DNA of 64,000 bases from a virus: the IMG/VR virus record IMGVR_UViG_3300020175_000005, positions 34,507 to 98,506 of that record; one strand, 5' to 3'. A program made the position numbers and the translations under genes. Within the stretch, counting starts at the first letter, position 1, and each line of letters opens with the position of its first letter. Positions 38,556 through 46,839 of the stretch are shown piece after piece. The notes under the pieces were generated by a model. It did not search any database. It saw only the letters and a program-made list of their open reading frames with translations, and was not told where the DNA came from.

Positions 38556-38563
38556 TATTTATC
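38556..38563 (-). promoter_or_regulatory. Late promoter-like motif GATAAATA
   Basis: One mismatch from TATAAATA, 22 bp before the fibre-like gene at 37341. Confidence 0.5.
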
Positions 38564-39235
38564 CTATAGGTTATAAAACTCAGCTACTCTTTCAGCCCAT
38601 TTTGTTGCCCAATAATCAAACTCATCACCAGTAACTTCAAACAACTGCCAATTACATTGTTTACTACACATAAAGATAGCAATACTATTAATGTCAGTAT
38701 CGTAGAGTTCATTATGTGCAATAGCATATGCGGCGCCCTGAAGGAAGTAGTCGTCAATCCATTCACGCTTTTTAGGCTTATTAGTTTGCTTGTAATCCAT
38801 GATAGTTGGCTTGCCTTTGTACACACCAACTAAATCTGTTGTACCAGCATATAGGTTAGGAGCACATAGTCTAACTTCTGCGCCCCAAACTTCTTGCAAA
38901 TCAGGTTCAATATTATCAATAATAACTTGTGCCATCATGCGTGACAGTGGGGTAGACTTGCCAGTGTACTCAACACCTTTATTCCAAGCCTCAAGTTGAT
39001 CATGCATCATTGTTCCGTTGCCAGCAGCTTCAGTAACAATTTTCTGTGCTTCTTCTTCACCCACACGCTTCTTCCAATTAGCCAAAGCCATACGCTTTTC
39101 ATATGGTTTAGTTTTATCTAGAATCGTAGTAACACTTGGAACAGGGTTGCCCCATGGGTTTTCATATAGACGCTTACCACCGATTTGCTTACGCTTCAGT
39201 TCTTTATACGGGTATGGAGAATTTATTTTAATCAT
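38564..39235 (-). CDS. PD-(D/E)XK nuclease, phage exonuclease-like
   Basis: 223 residues. The nuclease core is visible: GNGTMMHDQLE (73-83, with His78), AGTTDLVGVYKGKPTIMDYK with Asp134 and the D147-Y-K149 motif. This is the RecB-type/MGME1-like arrangement common in T4-like marine phages. It acts on DNA ends or single strands. A sigma70-like -10 lies exactly 6 bp before the ATG, predicting a leaderless mRNA. Confidence 0.75.
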   Translation of the reverse strand: MIKINSPYPYKELKRKQIGGKRLYENPWGNPVPSVTTILDKTKPYEKRMALANWKKRVGEEEAQKIVTEAAGNGTMMHDQLEAWNKGVEYTGKSTPLSRMMAQVIIDNIEPDLQEVWGAEVRLCAPNLYAGTTDLVGVYKGKPTIMDYKQTNKPKKREWIDDYFLQGAAYAIAHNELYDTDINSIAIFMCSKQCNWQLFEVTGDEFDYWATKWAERVAEFYNL

Positions 39236-39241
39236 ACTGCT

Positions 39242-39270
39242 ATATTACTATGAATGATTTAGAATGTCAA
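39242..39270 (-). promoter_or_regulatory. Sigma70-like promoter for the PD-(D/E)XK nuclease
   Basis: TTGACA (39265-39270), 17 bp, TAATAT (39242-39247) on the minus strand. The ATG (39233-39235) begins 7 bp after the -10, so the transcript should start at or next to the A of the ATG. Confidence 0.7.
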
Positions 39271-39943
39271 TAACTTCTTTGGTTAAAACAAAATTATCTA
39301 AAACCCATTGATTTCCCTTGAACGTCCAGTGGTCATCGTCAAGACCTAATATTATTCCAGCGTTGTATAGCGTTTCCATGTTATATGCATTAAACTGCTT
39401 GTATATCTGATACCAAACACAATTCTCGTCCATAAACTTATGTTCAGACACAAAGTTTAGCATTACGATATGTTTAAAATTATACAACTTTGTAATATTT
39501 TTATAGAACTTCTTAATATATGTGTTTCTATTTTCACTTATAGATTGTAAATTTATCGCATCTTGAAACAAACGACCACTATATTTATTATGCCCCAATA
39601 CTCCATGATTAGCCCACACATGAGGTGACTCCAACTGTCTTAATTTAAAATTTTCAGTTATTTTAGTATCTACGAATGTAAAGTTATCTAATGACGAACC
39701 GCCATCCACCAAGTATCCAACTCGACTGGGATAGGTGGTATTTACAAAAATGATATCAATGTTTTGTTCTTTGGCGTCCAACAAACACCACTGGAGATAA
39801 TCAATTCCCCTGCCGCCAAGGGCATAATTGTAATATTGATGCTGGGGAAATTTTTGAGCTAATTGGTATGTCCAACTATTCTCCTGTACGCTTTTTTGGT
39901 CATAAGCACTATAGCTGCATCCCAAGAATCCAACCTTAGTCAT
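39248..39943 (-). CDS. SGNH/GDSL hydrolase-like protein
   Basis: 231 residues. The order of blocks fits SGNH hydrolases: GCSYSAYD near 8-15 (block I Ser), NYALGGRG (39-46, Gly/Asn block), an FVNTTYPS segment, and DDDHWTFKGN near 202-211 (Asp-x-x-His pair). It could deacetylate or deesterify glycans. It sits among virion genes. The assignment is from motif order. Confidence 0.6.
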   Translation of the reverse strand: MTKVGFLGCSYSAYDQKSVQENSWTYQLAQKFPQHQYYNYALGGRGIDYLQWCLLDAKEQNIDIIFVNTTYPSRVGYLVDGGSSLDNFTFVDTKITENFKLRQLESPHVWANHGVLGHNKYSGRLFQDAINLQSISENRNTYIKKFYKNITKLYNFKHIVMLNFVSEHKFMDENCVWYQIYKQFNAYNMETLYNAGIILGLDDDHWTFKGNQWVLDNFVLTKEVIDILNHS

Positions 39944-39948
39944 TTAAT

Positions 39949-40569
39949 CTACCAATATAGATTCCAGATAAATGTTTTACCTGTTTGTGGATGTGCTAGC
40001 TTTTGAATACGATATCCCAAGTTATTAAAGTATTTTTCAACACTTGAAATTTGTTCAGAGATCGCTCTATCAGTGTTAACGCCTTGCCATGCATTATAAT
40101 ATGAAACACTTGTTGGGTCAGATACTGTGTACACGCCAACTGTTAGTCCTACTTTTGCAGTAGCAGTAGCACCACTGTTAATTTCATATTGCCAAACCTG
40201 ACTTGGTAAAACTGTTATTTCCAATACAAGATAGTCATTATCTTTCGATGCACTTACTCCCGGTACATTGGCGTCGTTAATGTCAGCAATAATAGCATTG
40301 AGATTAGTGCCAGTTGCTCCCAAAACAATAGTCTGGTTATTGATAATAAGAGTGTCTCCAGGAACAATTATGGGATCATTCACAGTACCAATTCTAGTAG
40401 CAATGGGTGTCGACTCTGTCATGGTAGTACCATCACTTACATTTGCTTCATAAACGCCGTTTGCACTAGAAGCTAGTACTGCGAGCATAATTGCATTAAC
40501 TTCGTTATATATGATCATGTCTTGTTGGCTTTTTGCTCTAGCCTGTGCTGCGTTTAATCCTACTGTCAT
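39949..40569 (-). CDS. Probable structural protein of 206 residues
   Basis: Helical N-terminus (LNAAQARAKSQQDMIIYNEV), then strand-rich Thr/Ala/Asn sequence and a final helix with HPQTGKTFIWNLYW. No family recognised; position between unknown virion-type genes suggests a tail or neck component. It overlaps the gene upstream by ATGA. Confidence 0.5.
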   Translation of the reverse strand: MTVGLNAAQARAKSQQDMIIYNEVNAIMLAVLASSANGVYEANVSDGTTMTESTPIATRIGTVNDPIIVPGDTLIINNQTIVLGATGTNLNAIIADINDANVPGVSASKDNDYLVLEITVLPSQVWQYEINSGATATAKVGLTVGVYTVSDPTSVSYYNAWQGVNTDRAISEQISSVEKYFNNLGYRIQKLAHPQTGKTFIWNLYW

Positions 40570-40895
40570 TTGTTTAACTCTTTTTTCGTTTGCTTGCGAG
40601 CCATTCTATCAATGGTCTTGTCTTGCTTTTCTGGATCTACTTGATTATCGTAACCACTTTCTTCACTATTAGAGTTGAAGTAGACAATATCGTCTTTAAT
40701 ATTGTCTACTATTGCGAGGTTTTGTACTACATCAAAAACCATATCTCTGTCTACTGCAACTCCATTTTTTTGTAGTGAACTAGTTAAGCTGTCTATACCG
40801 ATACTATTCAGTCCTTCTGCATCAAGAGCAGTTAAGTGATCAATTATTGTTTGATCAACTTCTTGTACTTCACGAATGATATCAGTGATTCTCAT
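40566..40895 (-). CDS. Protein of 109 residues, unknown
   Basis: Helical and acidic with a basic C-terminus (DRMARKQTKKELNK). It starts MRITDIIREVQEVD, a form of N-terminus seen in small virion or scaffold proteins of T4-like phages. Overlaps the gene at 39949. Confidence 0.5.
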   Translation of the reverse strand: MRITDIIREVQEVDQTIIDHLTALDAEGLNSIGIDSLTSSLQKNGVAVDRDMVFDVVQNLAIVDNIKDDIVYFNSNSEESGYDNQVDPEKQDKTIDRMARKQTKKELNK

Positions 40896-40899
40896 AATA

Positions 40900-41664
40900 T
40901 TACTTCTTCAGTAGAGAAAATGCTTGCTTTAGAACTTCAGGAGAAACTTTTCCTTCTGACTGTTGTTCTTTAACCATTTTAAGAGCTGAAAGATATGCAT
41001 CCTCTTTCATTTCACGACCATCAATGTCTGTATCCATGTCTGCAGAATCATCACCGGCAAATTCGTCGCCCATTTCTGGTTCCATATCCATGTCATCGCC
41101 GCCCATTTCTGGTTCCATGTCCATGCCATCCATTTCCATGTCCTGTGCTGGTGCTTGTCCTTGAGCTACTAATAGCGCATTGTTAACACCTTCATTAGCA
41201 GCTTTTACTGCTTCTAGTGCTGCACTGATTGACTGCTCTGCTGATGCATTAAATGCGTCTGCTTCTGCTATGCCAACTTGCTCTTTCATTGCATTGTGAA
41301 TGCTCATTAGTTCTTCAACTTGCATGCTTGCTAATGTTTCTGCCATTTTCTGTAGGTCATCGCCCATTTGTTTTGCAGCCAATAGTACTTCAGCTTGATC
41401 AAGATCTGCTGATTCTGTTACTGTGCCATGTGCTTCAGCAACAACAAGTTTTAAGCCTTCTGCAATTAGCAGTAGCTTTTGGTAATCTCGGTGGCTTACG
41501 TCCACTCCGTTTTCTCTCAGTGTAGCAATGCGTCCTGCTGTTGCTTCCTGAATTTGAACTAGTTTTTTGCCGTCCATATCAAAGTTGAAATCACTTTCAA
41601 ATACTTCTGATAGAGTACGGCGTAGTTTTGCAAACTTGTTCTCTTGTAAATCGAATAAATTCAT
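40900..41664 (-). CDS. Acidic coiled-coil protein, possible scaffold or core protein
   Basis: 254 residues, largely helical with a Met/Asp/Glu repeat near 180-215 (DMEMDGMDMEPEMGGDDMDM and a second copy of EPEMG), and a C-terminal KMVKEQQSEGKVSPEVLKQA. The acidic, helical and repeated character resembles head core scaffolds, but no sequence match can be claimed. A perfect late promoter lies just upstream. Confidence 0.5.
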   Translation of the reverse strand: MNLFDLQENKFAKLRRTLSEVFESDFNFDMDGKKLVQIQEATAGRIATLRENGVDVSHRDYQKLLLIAEGLKLVVAEAHGTVTESADLDQAEVLLAAKQMGDDLQKMAETLASMQVEELMSIHNAMKEQVGIAEADAFNASAEQSISAALEAVKAANEGVNNALLVAQGQAPAQDMEMDGMDMEPEMGGDDMDMEPEMGDEFAGDDSADMDTDIDGREMKEDAYLSALKMVKEQQSEGKVSPEVLKQAFSLLKK

Positions 41665-41694
41665 AGTTAAACCTCGCTATAATTGTATATAATG

Positions 41695-41702
41695 TATTTA
41701 TA
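41695..41702 (-). promoter_or_regulatory. T4-type late promoter TATAAATA
   Basis: Exact consensus on the minus strand, 31 bp before the gene at 40900, with a GAGG ribosome site in the leader. Confidence 0.7.
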
Positions 41703-41715
41703 CATATCTTTAAAA

Positions 41716-42291
41716 TTACATCAAATTTTTGATGTGACGCTTTATATTCTTCATCTTATCCACTGCTGATGTGTGTTTTGCAACAAAAATGTCATACTTT
41801 ACATCCTCAGTAACAATCTTTAGTCTTTTTTTGTAGCTCGCTGCTTCAAGCAATACACTATCATAACGATTATCATATTCTACAATTTTTTCAATGCCAT
41901 TTTTGTTAAACATTAGTTTTTTAACAATAGCCATTGCGCTTTCAAATAAAGCAAGATCTTCATAAATTACTTTTTGGTCCTGTGTAACAGTATAGTATGT
42001 TTTTTTGTAACCTTCAACAATCTTTTTATTTAATACAATGTGATATCCGCCAATACCAACATTGTCATTTTCAGATGATGGTGAAGGTGACTGCTTGACA
42101 ACATTTGTTGCAGCACTATTTGTGGCTTCATTTAGCTTGTTTAGGATATTATACATTTCGTCTACTTCAGGACGTCCAGATGAACGAACTACGTTTCCGT
42201 CAGACATTTCAACTTCTTTACCAACATTTTCAGCGGCGTTTTCTAGTTTTGCTAGAATATCCATCATTCCCTTTACTTCTGGTGTAGGCAT
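41716..42291 (-). CDS. Protein of 191 residues, unknown, virion-type
   Basis: The start chosen is the ATG at 42289-42291, which has GGGAG at 9 bases; the frame extends 21 codons upstream into the next gene. N-terminal half helical with MMDILAKLENAAEN; C-terminal half has IVLNKKIVEGYKKTYYTVTQ and a basic end. Similar to small T4-like structural or core-associated proteins in character only. Confidence 0.55.
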   Translation of the reverse strand: MPTPEVKGMMDILAKLENAAENVGKEVEMSDGNVVRSSGRPEVDEMYNILNKLNEATNSAATNVVKQSPSPSSENDNVGIGGYHIVLNKKIVEGYKKTYYTVTQDQKVIYEDLALFESAMAIVKKLMFNKNGIEKIVEYDNRYDSVLLEAASYKKRLKIVTEDVKYDIFVAKHTSAVDKMKNIKRHIKNLM

Positions 42292-42292
42292 T

Positions 42293-42499
42293 TTAAAGAC
42301 TCCCTTTTGCTTTACTAAAATAAACCTTGCCTTCTTTGACACGTTTAACCGCAACTCCTTTAGTTACAAGTTGTTGCGCTATGTGTGCCTGGCGTGGTGA
42401 CATATCATTCTTACATGTTTCATCTAGAGTGTCAAGAGTTTTATACTCTGCATTTGACAATAATACTTGGATACCACCTGGTGATTCAAAAACTCTCAT
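42293..42499 (-). CDS. Protein of 68 residues, winged-helix-like
   Basis: The order strand-helix-helix-helix-strand, with MSPRQAHIAQQLVTKGVAVK followed by EGKVYFSKAKG, resembles a small winged helix. It could bind nucleic acid or be structural. No family recognised. It lies one base from the next upstream gene. Confidence 0.5.
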   Translation of the reverse strand: MRVFESPGGIQVLLSNAEYKTLDTLDETCKNDMSPRQAHIAQQLVTKGVAVKRVKEGKVYFSKAKGSL

Positions 42500-43363
42500 T
42501 TACTTTCCCCTTGCCACTTTCATAACAAGATCTTTAAGTCTATCAATTTCTTGTGAGTTTGAATTGGCTTGCGCTGAGTTTTGATTACGCTGGTTATCGC
42601 TTGGATCAGCAACACTTCGTGAACCAGTGGAAGTTTTATTACTTCCTGCCACTGTGCGCTGTGTAGATGTTTGGCGGCTTGCTTTTAATTCTGCATTCGT
42701 TGCGCGGCGATTGTCAGTTGCTGCAAGTGTTCCTTGTGAACGTATTGTAGCACTACTAGGCTGTGATGTTGTTGATGTGCCGTATGCCTCATCAATATCT
42801 TTTACTATTTTGCCTGCAATTTTATTTGATACATTGCTTTTGAATTCTGGACTGTCGTAATCATAAACCATAATATCCGGATCGCTTATTGGAAGTCCGC
42901 CTTGATGATCATGTCCAATAGCAAGTGTATCTGACTTTTTGTATTTTACACCATTACGTTCGTTATTGTAGTCTAATCTAGAATCTAAATCTAATTTTTT
43001 AATTACTTCGTCATCCACATCGTCAATTTTAACACTAGTGGCGCCATCACTAGTAGGACCATGTAATGAAGTAGTATTTCTATAATCAACTTTTTTATAT
43101 GTTTTGTCTGGCATTCTTATGTATAAACGTTCTGGTGCTAGGAGATTTAATTCGTCCAATTGCGCTTCATCAATACTTAAATCAATTAAATCACTAAACT
43201 GGTCATTGTCTTCATCTTTGATTGCACTGGTTAATTGCATCAATTCACCAAAACTACGTTCTTTCAGCTGTGCTGACACTGTATCTTTTTCTAGTTCCAC
43301 ACCAAATTTTACATTTGCATATTCAATTACGGTATCTACAATACTGTTGTTTAAAATTTTCAT
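42500..43363 (-). CDS. Protein of 287 residues, unknown, virion-type
   Basis: The N-terminal 100 residues are helical and acidic; the centre has VDYRNTTSLHGPTSDGATSV and HDHQGGLP; the C-terminal third is low-complexity Ser/Thr/Asn/Gln-rich (about 200-270). The last helix is EIDRLKDLVMKVARGK. It overlaps the basic gene at 43360 by ATGA. No family recognised. Confidence 0.5.
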   Translation of the reverse strand: MKILNNSIVDTVIEYANVKFGVELEKDTVSAQLKERSFGELMQLTSAIKDEDNDQFSDLIDLSIDEAQLDELNLLAPERLYIRMPDKTYKKVDYRNTTSLHGPTSDGATSVKIDDVDDEVIKKLDLDSRLDYNNERNGVKYKKSDTLAIGHDHQGGLPISDPDIMVYDYDSPEFKSNVSNKIAGKIVKDIDEAYGTSTTSQPSSATIRSQGTLAATDNRRATNAELKASRQTSTQRTVAGSNKTSTGSRSVADPSDNQRNQNSAQANSNSQEIDRLKDLVMKVARGK

Positions 43364-43647
43364 CTTCTTGCCCTGTTTAGTTTTGCTGCAATCTTACTTG
43401 CTGGATTAGTACGTTTTGTTCTTTTGGCTTTCTTTGCCATTCTCGCACCCATACTTGCCTTTGTTCTTTTTAATACGAATCTCTTTTTTAGGTCGATAGG
43501 AGCCGCACATTGCTGTGGGTTACTCACTACTCTGCCCTTGCGCTTGCCAACTGTACAACGAAATTTCTTAGTTAAACTCTTGCCTCGGCGAGCAAAGACT
43601 ACCTTTGCTTCGCTAACAATTGTTTGGTATGATTCGTTTAAAAACAT
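43360..43647 (-). CDS. Highly basic protein of 95 residues, conserved in T4-like phages
   Basis: About one third Lys/Arg. KKFRCTVGKRKGRVVSNPQQ followed by CAAPIDLKKRF is a pattern I recall from marine T4-like phages, where it is often called hypothetical. It may bind DNA inside the head. Two Cys are conserved-looking. Adjacent to the coiled-coil membrane gene (1 base apart). Confidence 0.6.
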   Translation of the reverse strand: MFLNESYQTIVSEAKVVFARRGKSLTKKFRCTVGKRKGRVVSNPQQCAAPIDLKKRFVLKRTKASMGARMAKKAKRTKRTNPASKIAAKLNRARR

Positions 43648-43932
43648 TTATCCGCCCATCATTGGTGTTACAGTTTGTAAATTCAACAATAACAATACTA
43701 CCGTTGATAACAAACCAGCAATCACTGTTGCTGCTGCACCTATTACTAATTTATTATTACTTGCTTTGTCTGTTTGTTGCTTTTCAACCATCAATGCAAT
43801 AGTATCTGCTAGACTGTCAACTTTGGATTCCAGTCTAATTAATTTTTCTTCTAACACGCGGTACCTCTCTGCACATAAATCAACATGTGCCTCGAGATTT
43901 TCACGCTCAAGTCTTGACTGCGTTATTGCCAT
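43648..43932 (-). CDS. Coiled-coil plus single-TM protein, XhlA/holin-like in shape
   Basis: 94 residues: a coiled coil (LEEKLIRLESKVDSLADTIA, about 27-50), a charged linker, and one transmembrane helix (VIGAAATVIAGLLSTVVLLL, about 63-85). This layout matches XhlA-type lysis proteins and also some baseplate chaperones. Function unproven. GGAGACAG ribosome site and a late-type promoter upstream. Confidence 0.5.
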   Translation of the reverse strand: MAITQSRLERENLEAHVDLCAERYRVLEEKLIRLESKVDSLADTIALMVEKQQTDKASNNKLVIGAAATVIAGLLSTVVLLLLNLQTVTPMMGG

Positions 43933-44010
43933 TCTCTGTCTCCAAAGTTTATCATTCGCCGCCTCTTAAGGAGCCTGCTTATCGTCACTATACGTCTTGT
44001 ATACTATATG

Positions 44011-44018
44011 TATTTATG
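44011..44018 (-). promoter_or_regulatory. Late promoter-like motif CATAAATA
   Basis: One mismatch from TATAAATA, overlapping the end of the gene at 44014 and about 79 bp before the coiled-coil membrane gene. Confidence 0.45.
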
Positions 44019-44433
44019 CGATTAGCACTTCTTTGAAGTATATATTTAATTTATCAGTGCAAGTACTATTAAAAAATTTATCAATATTAGCAGTTTCTTT
44101 TAGTTGAGTATAGACTGGAACAGTATTAGTGTCAGTAATTGCATGGTAAAATAAATTATCATCACGCGACCATGTAGTTTGGTGTTCACTGCTAAAAGTA
44201 AATTTCCATACACGTTGCAATCCAGTGTATTGATTGCCGAATTTATAGTCATCCATATTGCACTGCTCTGCAAATGTAGTCTTAAGAGTCATTAACTGTG
44301 ATCTCAAACTAAGAACTTGTATTAGCATACTTAAATTCTGTGCTTGTAAAAACTCCAGGGTGTTTCCACGTGGATCATTATACTTAGTGTCAGTGATATC
44401 CACCAGCGTATACGCTGTAAAATGATATTCCAT
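44014..44433 (-). CDS. Protein of 139 residues, unknown
   Basis: The ATG at 44431-44433 is used because the longer frame lies inside the neighbouring gene. The start MEYHFTAYTLVDITDTKYND has a strand-rich look, and the middle is DDYKFGNQYTGLQRVWKFTF. Similar short beta-rich proteins occur in T4-like phages. No family recognised. Confidence 0.55.
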   Translation of the reverse strand: MEYHFTAYTLVDITDTKYNDPRGNTLEFLQAQNLSMLIQVLSLRSQLMTLKTTFAEQCNMDDYKFGNQYTGLQRVWKFTFSSEHQTTWSRDDNLFYHAITDTNTVPVYTQLKETANIDKFFNSTCTDKLNIYFKEVLIA

Positions 44434-44434
44434 A

Positions 44435-45193
44435 TTAAAGTTCTGTTGATTTGCCGGCTGCATAGCCAGCTGCAAATGCAGCGGCGCCGCCAAGTACTGC
44501 ACGTTTGATTGAGGACTTTTTCTCTTTGCTGATATCTAAACTATTATCTTTCGCAAACCCATTAAACATAGGAAACAAGTCACTGCGTCTAGCATTAGTT
44601 CTATAGTATTTCATTAGCTGTGAACCTACTAGTTGCTGTTGCTGAGTAGTTAATGTTTCCCAATCTTGTGTTAGTCGTCTTGCTGCTCTTAGTTTTGGAT
44701 CCTGTATAGCCAAGTCACGTTCCAGCTTAAAGAAGAATGCCTGTGCTTGTCCTCGATTGATATTTCCGCTACGCATTTGATCTAGGAAACGTTTAACGTG
44801 CTTGTCATTTACTTTTAATTTTTTCATTAAGGCAGTGTCTTTTTCATTTCCTGACAACAGCTCTGGGTGCTTTAGACTGTATAGTGTTTGATACACGTCA
44901 GTTCCGCCAGGGGCTGGGCTATTAAACCCTCCACGCATTGTTGTTTGCTGTGCATATTTTTGAGCCTGTGGTGCATAATTATAATCATTACTCATTGCAT
45001 ATAGACTTAGTAAACTGACAAACAAATGATCAGATAGTCCACGGGCACCTTCACGACCAATCTGTTCACGGCTTCGAAACATTTTTGCTTCTCCCAACGT
45101 TTGCATAAATGATAGTTCTTTTGAGGTTTCATCCATTGTATGGCCGCCTTCAATTGCAGCCCATTGCTTTGCTGTATATTTTTTATCACTCAT
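44435..45193 (-). CDS. Protein of 252 residues, unknown, virion-type
   Basis: Mostly helical with many Gln, Arg and Ala residues, and a Gly/Ala C-terminal helix (RAVLGGAAAFAAGYAAGKSTEL) that could enter a membrane. Possibly an ejected internal protein. Overlaps the next upstream gene by ATGA. Confidence 0.5.
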   Translation of the reverse strand: MSDKKYTAKQWAAIEGGHTMDETSKELSFMQTLGEAKMFRSREQIGREGARGLSDHLFVSLLSLYAMSNDYNYAPQAQKYAQQTTMRGGFNSPAPGGTDVYQTLYSLKHPELLSGNEKDTALMKKLKVNDKHVKRFLDQMRSGNINRGQAQAFFFKLERDLAIQDPKLRAARRLTQDWETLTTQQQQLVGSQLMKYYRTNARRSDLFPMFNGFAKDNSLDISKEKKSSIKRAVLGGAAAFAAGYAAGKSTEL

Positions 45194-45405
45194 TGCTTGT
45201 CTAACCTCGCTGCTAATTCTTTAATTTTATCACTTGCATATGTCTGGCAACATCTCGGAACAAACATATGTACTAGGATAGCAAGTTCAGCTTTCTTTAA
45301 TTCCATCATGATGCCAAACGCAAATTTAAAGTGTTGCCATCTGGTCATACCAGCTTCTTTCATGTGTAATTTACATTCTTTACTAAACATCAGTTTGGTG
45401 TCCAT
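45190..45405 (-). CDS. Small protein of 71 residues, unknown
   Basis: Helical, Met- and Lys-rich, with three Cys (C11 and a CC pair near 53). It overlaps the ligase-like gene by 16 bases. No family recognised. Confidence 0.5.
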   Translation of the reverse strand: MDTKLMFSKECKLHMKEAGMTRWQHFKFAFGIMMELKKAELAILVHMFVPRCCQTYASDKIKELAARLDKQ

Positions 45406-46553
45406 CTATGTCGAGGTACAAGTTTCGTTTTACTATTCTGTGCTACATATCCTTCCCCACCACGCTCTTCGCCTGTGGATGCTGTGATATCTGCTGGCGC
45501 TGAATCTAATTGATCAATAACATTATTTTTCGCTGACATGACAGCATTTACTAACTGGAATATAGATGCCAGTGCATTTGGATTTTCGTTATTCATTGCA
45601 GTAATTTTAGCTTGTTTATTTGTACTTACTTTTGAGTTTTGTAGCCAATTAAAAAATCCCTTGGTGCTGATAGCATCAAGATTTTTTGTTTTTACTAATT
45701 GGTTGACAAACGTGTATATGATATTTCGCAAATCACTAAGTCCTTTAACTGGTGCAAGGAATGCGTCAATATCATTACCGTATTTTTTGGCTATTGATCG
45801 AATATTATCTGTTCCAGACACATCAACTGTGGGCTGATGTGTTACATAAGTCTGTCCAATAGTAAACACATCACTGCTGTCAAAAGCGGAAACATCTTTA
45901 ATTGGTTCGCTGGTTTTACTTCCAAACTCTGGGTATACTGTATGCAGGGTAACGCCAACTTTACTTTGGCCGATACGCTTGCCAATCTCACTATTTGGAT
46001 CAACAGTGTATGTTACTTTATTGGGAGTAAATGTTATTGCATTTCCAGTTTGGAAAGGTTTTCCTGGATGATATAGCAGGTCTCCATATACATAGCCACG
46101 GAAGTTTTCTGGAAAATCTTTTTTAATAATTTCAAACATGTTTGCCATACCATCAGCAAACTCAGCTCTCCAGTCTTCACCTTTGCCAGTACTCATGATA
46201 AAGTTTTTCAAGTCTTCGCTAGATGTAGATTTATTTCTTCCCCAACCATTTTTGCCCACAAGTACAAACGTACCGTCTGGCTCACGCCCATAATAAACTG
46301 TTGGGTTGCCATCCCATTTAATAGCCACGTCACTACTATCTTTTCCCATATTGTCAAGTATGTCTGCAGCTTCCATTGCGCCGCGACTACCTTTGACGAA
46401 TACAAGATCTTCTAGGTGTTGATACTCTCTGCCTACACTTTCACGTAGCTTGGAGGCATCTACAGTATACAAACTATTTTGTGTAATACGGTGTTTTCTA
46501 GAGCTGCGATGCTTACGCTTCTTTGATCCACCTAAGATATCGCTTATTTTCAT
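45390..46553 (-). CDS. Ligase/nucleotidyltransferase-like protein (DUF6267 type)
   Basis: 387 residues. Three motifs of the covalent nucleotidyltransferase superfamily can be read: KWDG at 79-82 (motif I, with the would-be adenylated Lys79), GYVYGDLLYHPG near 153 (motif III-like), and EGYVAQNSKTKLV near 367-379 (motifs IV and V). The N-terminal 25 residues are highly basic. It resembles an uncharacterised T4-like cyanophage family. It may join or cap nucleic acid, or only keep the fold; the final domain is not recognised. Confidence 0.6.
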   Translation of the reverse strand: MKISDILGGSKKRKHRSSRKHRITQNSLYTVDASKLRESVGREYQHLEDLVFVKGSRGAMEAADILDNMGKDSSDVAIKWDGNPTVYYGREPDGTFVLVGKNGWGRNKSTSSEDLKNFIMSTGKGEDWRAEFADGMANMFEIIKKDFPENFRGYVYGDLLYHPGKPFQTGNAITFTPNKVTYTVDPNSEIGKRIGQSKVGVTLHTVYPEFGSKTSEPIKDVSAFDSSDVFTIGQTYVTHQPTVDVSGTDNIRSIAKKYGNDIDAFLAPVKGLSDLRNIIYTFVNQLVKTKNLDAISTKGFFNWLQNSKVSTNKQAKITAMNNENPNALASIFQLVNAVMSAKNNVIDQLDSAPADITASTGEERGGEGYVAQNSKTKLVPRHRWTPN

Positions 46554-46798
46554 GAGTCGCCTCTTAGTTTTTTAATACCACGAAGGAATCGTGTATTGTC
46601 ACGACTTTTAATACTGAGTAGAACTCTTTTCTGAAAATCTGCTGCTGTTTCAGCATCATAATTAGAATCAATCATTTCCAATAGATTAATAATGGCACCA
46701 AGTGCATTGGTGCCACGGCTTTCTATCAGTTGCGTTTTGTCACGCTTTGGAGAAATGCTGTTAATTTCTTGTAATAGGCTTTTTGTTCTTTTTTCCAC
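46550..46798 (-). CDS. Protein of 82 residues, unknown (GTG start)
   Basis: The first codon is GTG with a GGAAGGA ribosome site. Product is a helical, basic protein (INLLEMIDSNYDAETAADFQ in the centre). It overlaps the ligase-like gene by ATGA. A late-like motif GCTAAATA stands at 46821-46828. No family recognised. Confidence 0.55.
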   Translation of the reverse strand: MEKRTKSLLQEINSISPKRDKTQLIESRGTNALGAIINLLEMIDSNYDAETAADFQKRVLLSIKSRDNTRFLRGIKKLRGDS

Positions 46799-46839
46799 AG
46801 TATTATCCTTCCGCTATGTGTATTTAGCAAAAAATAGGT

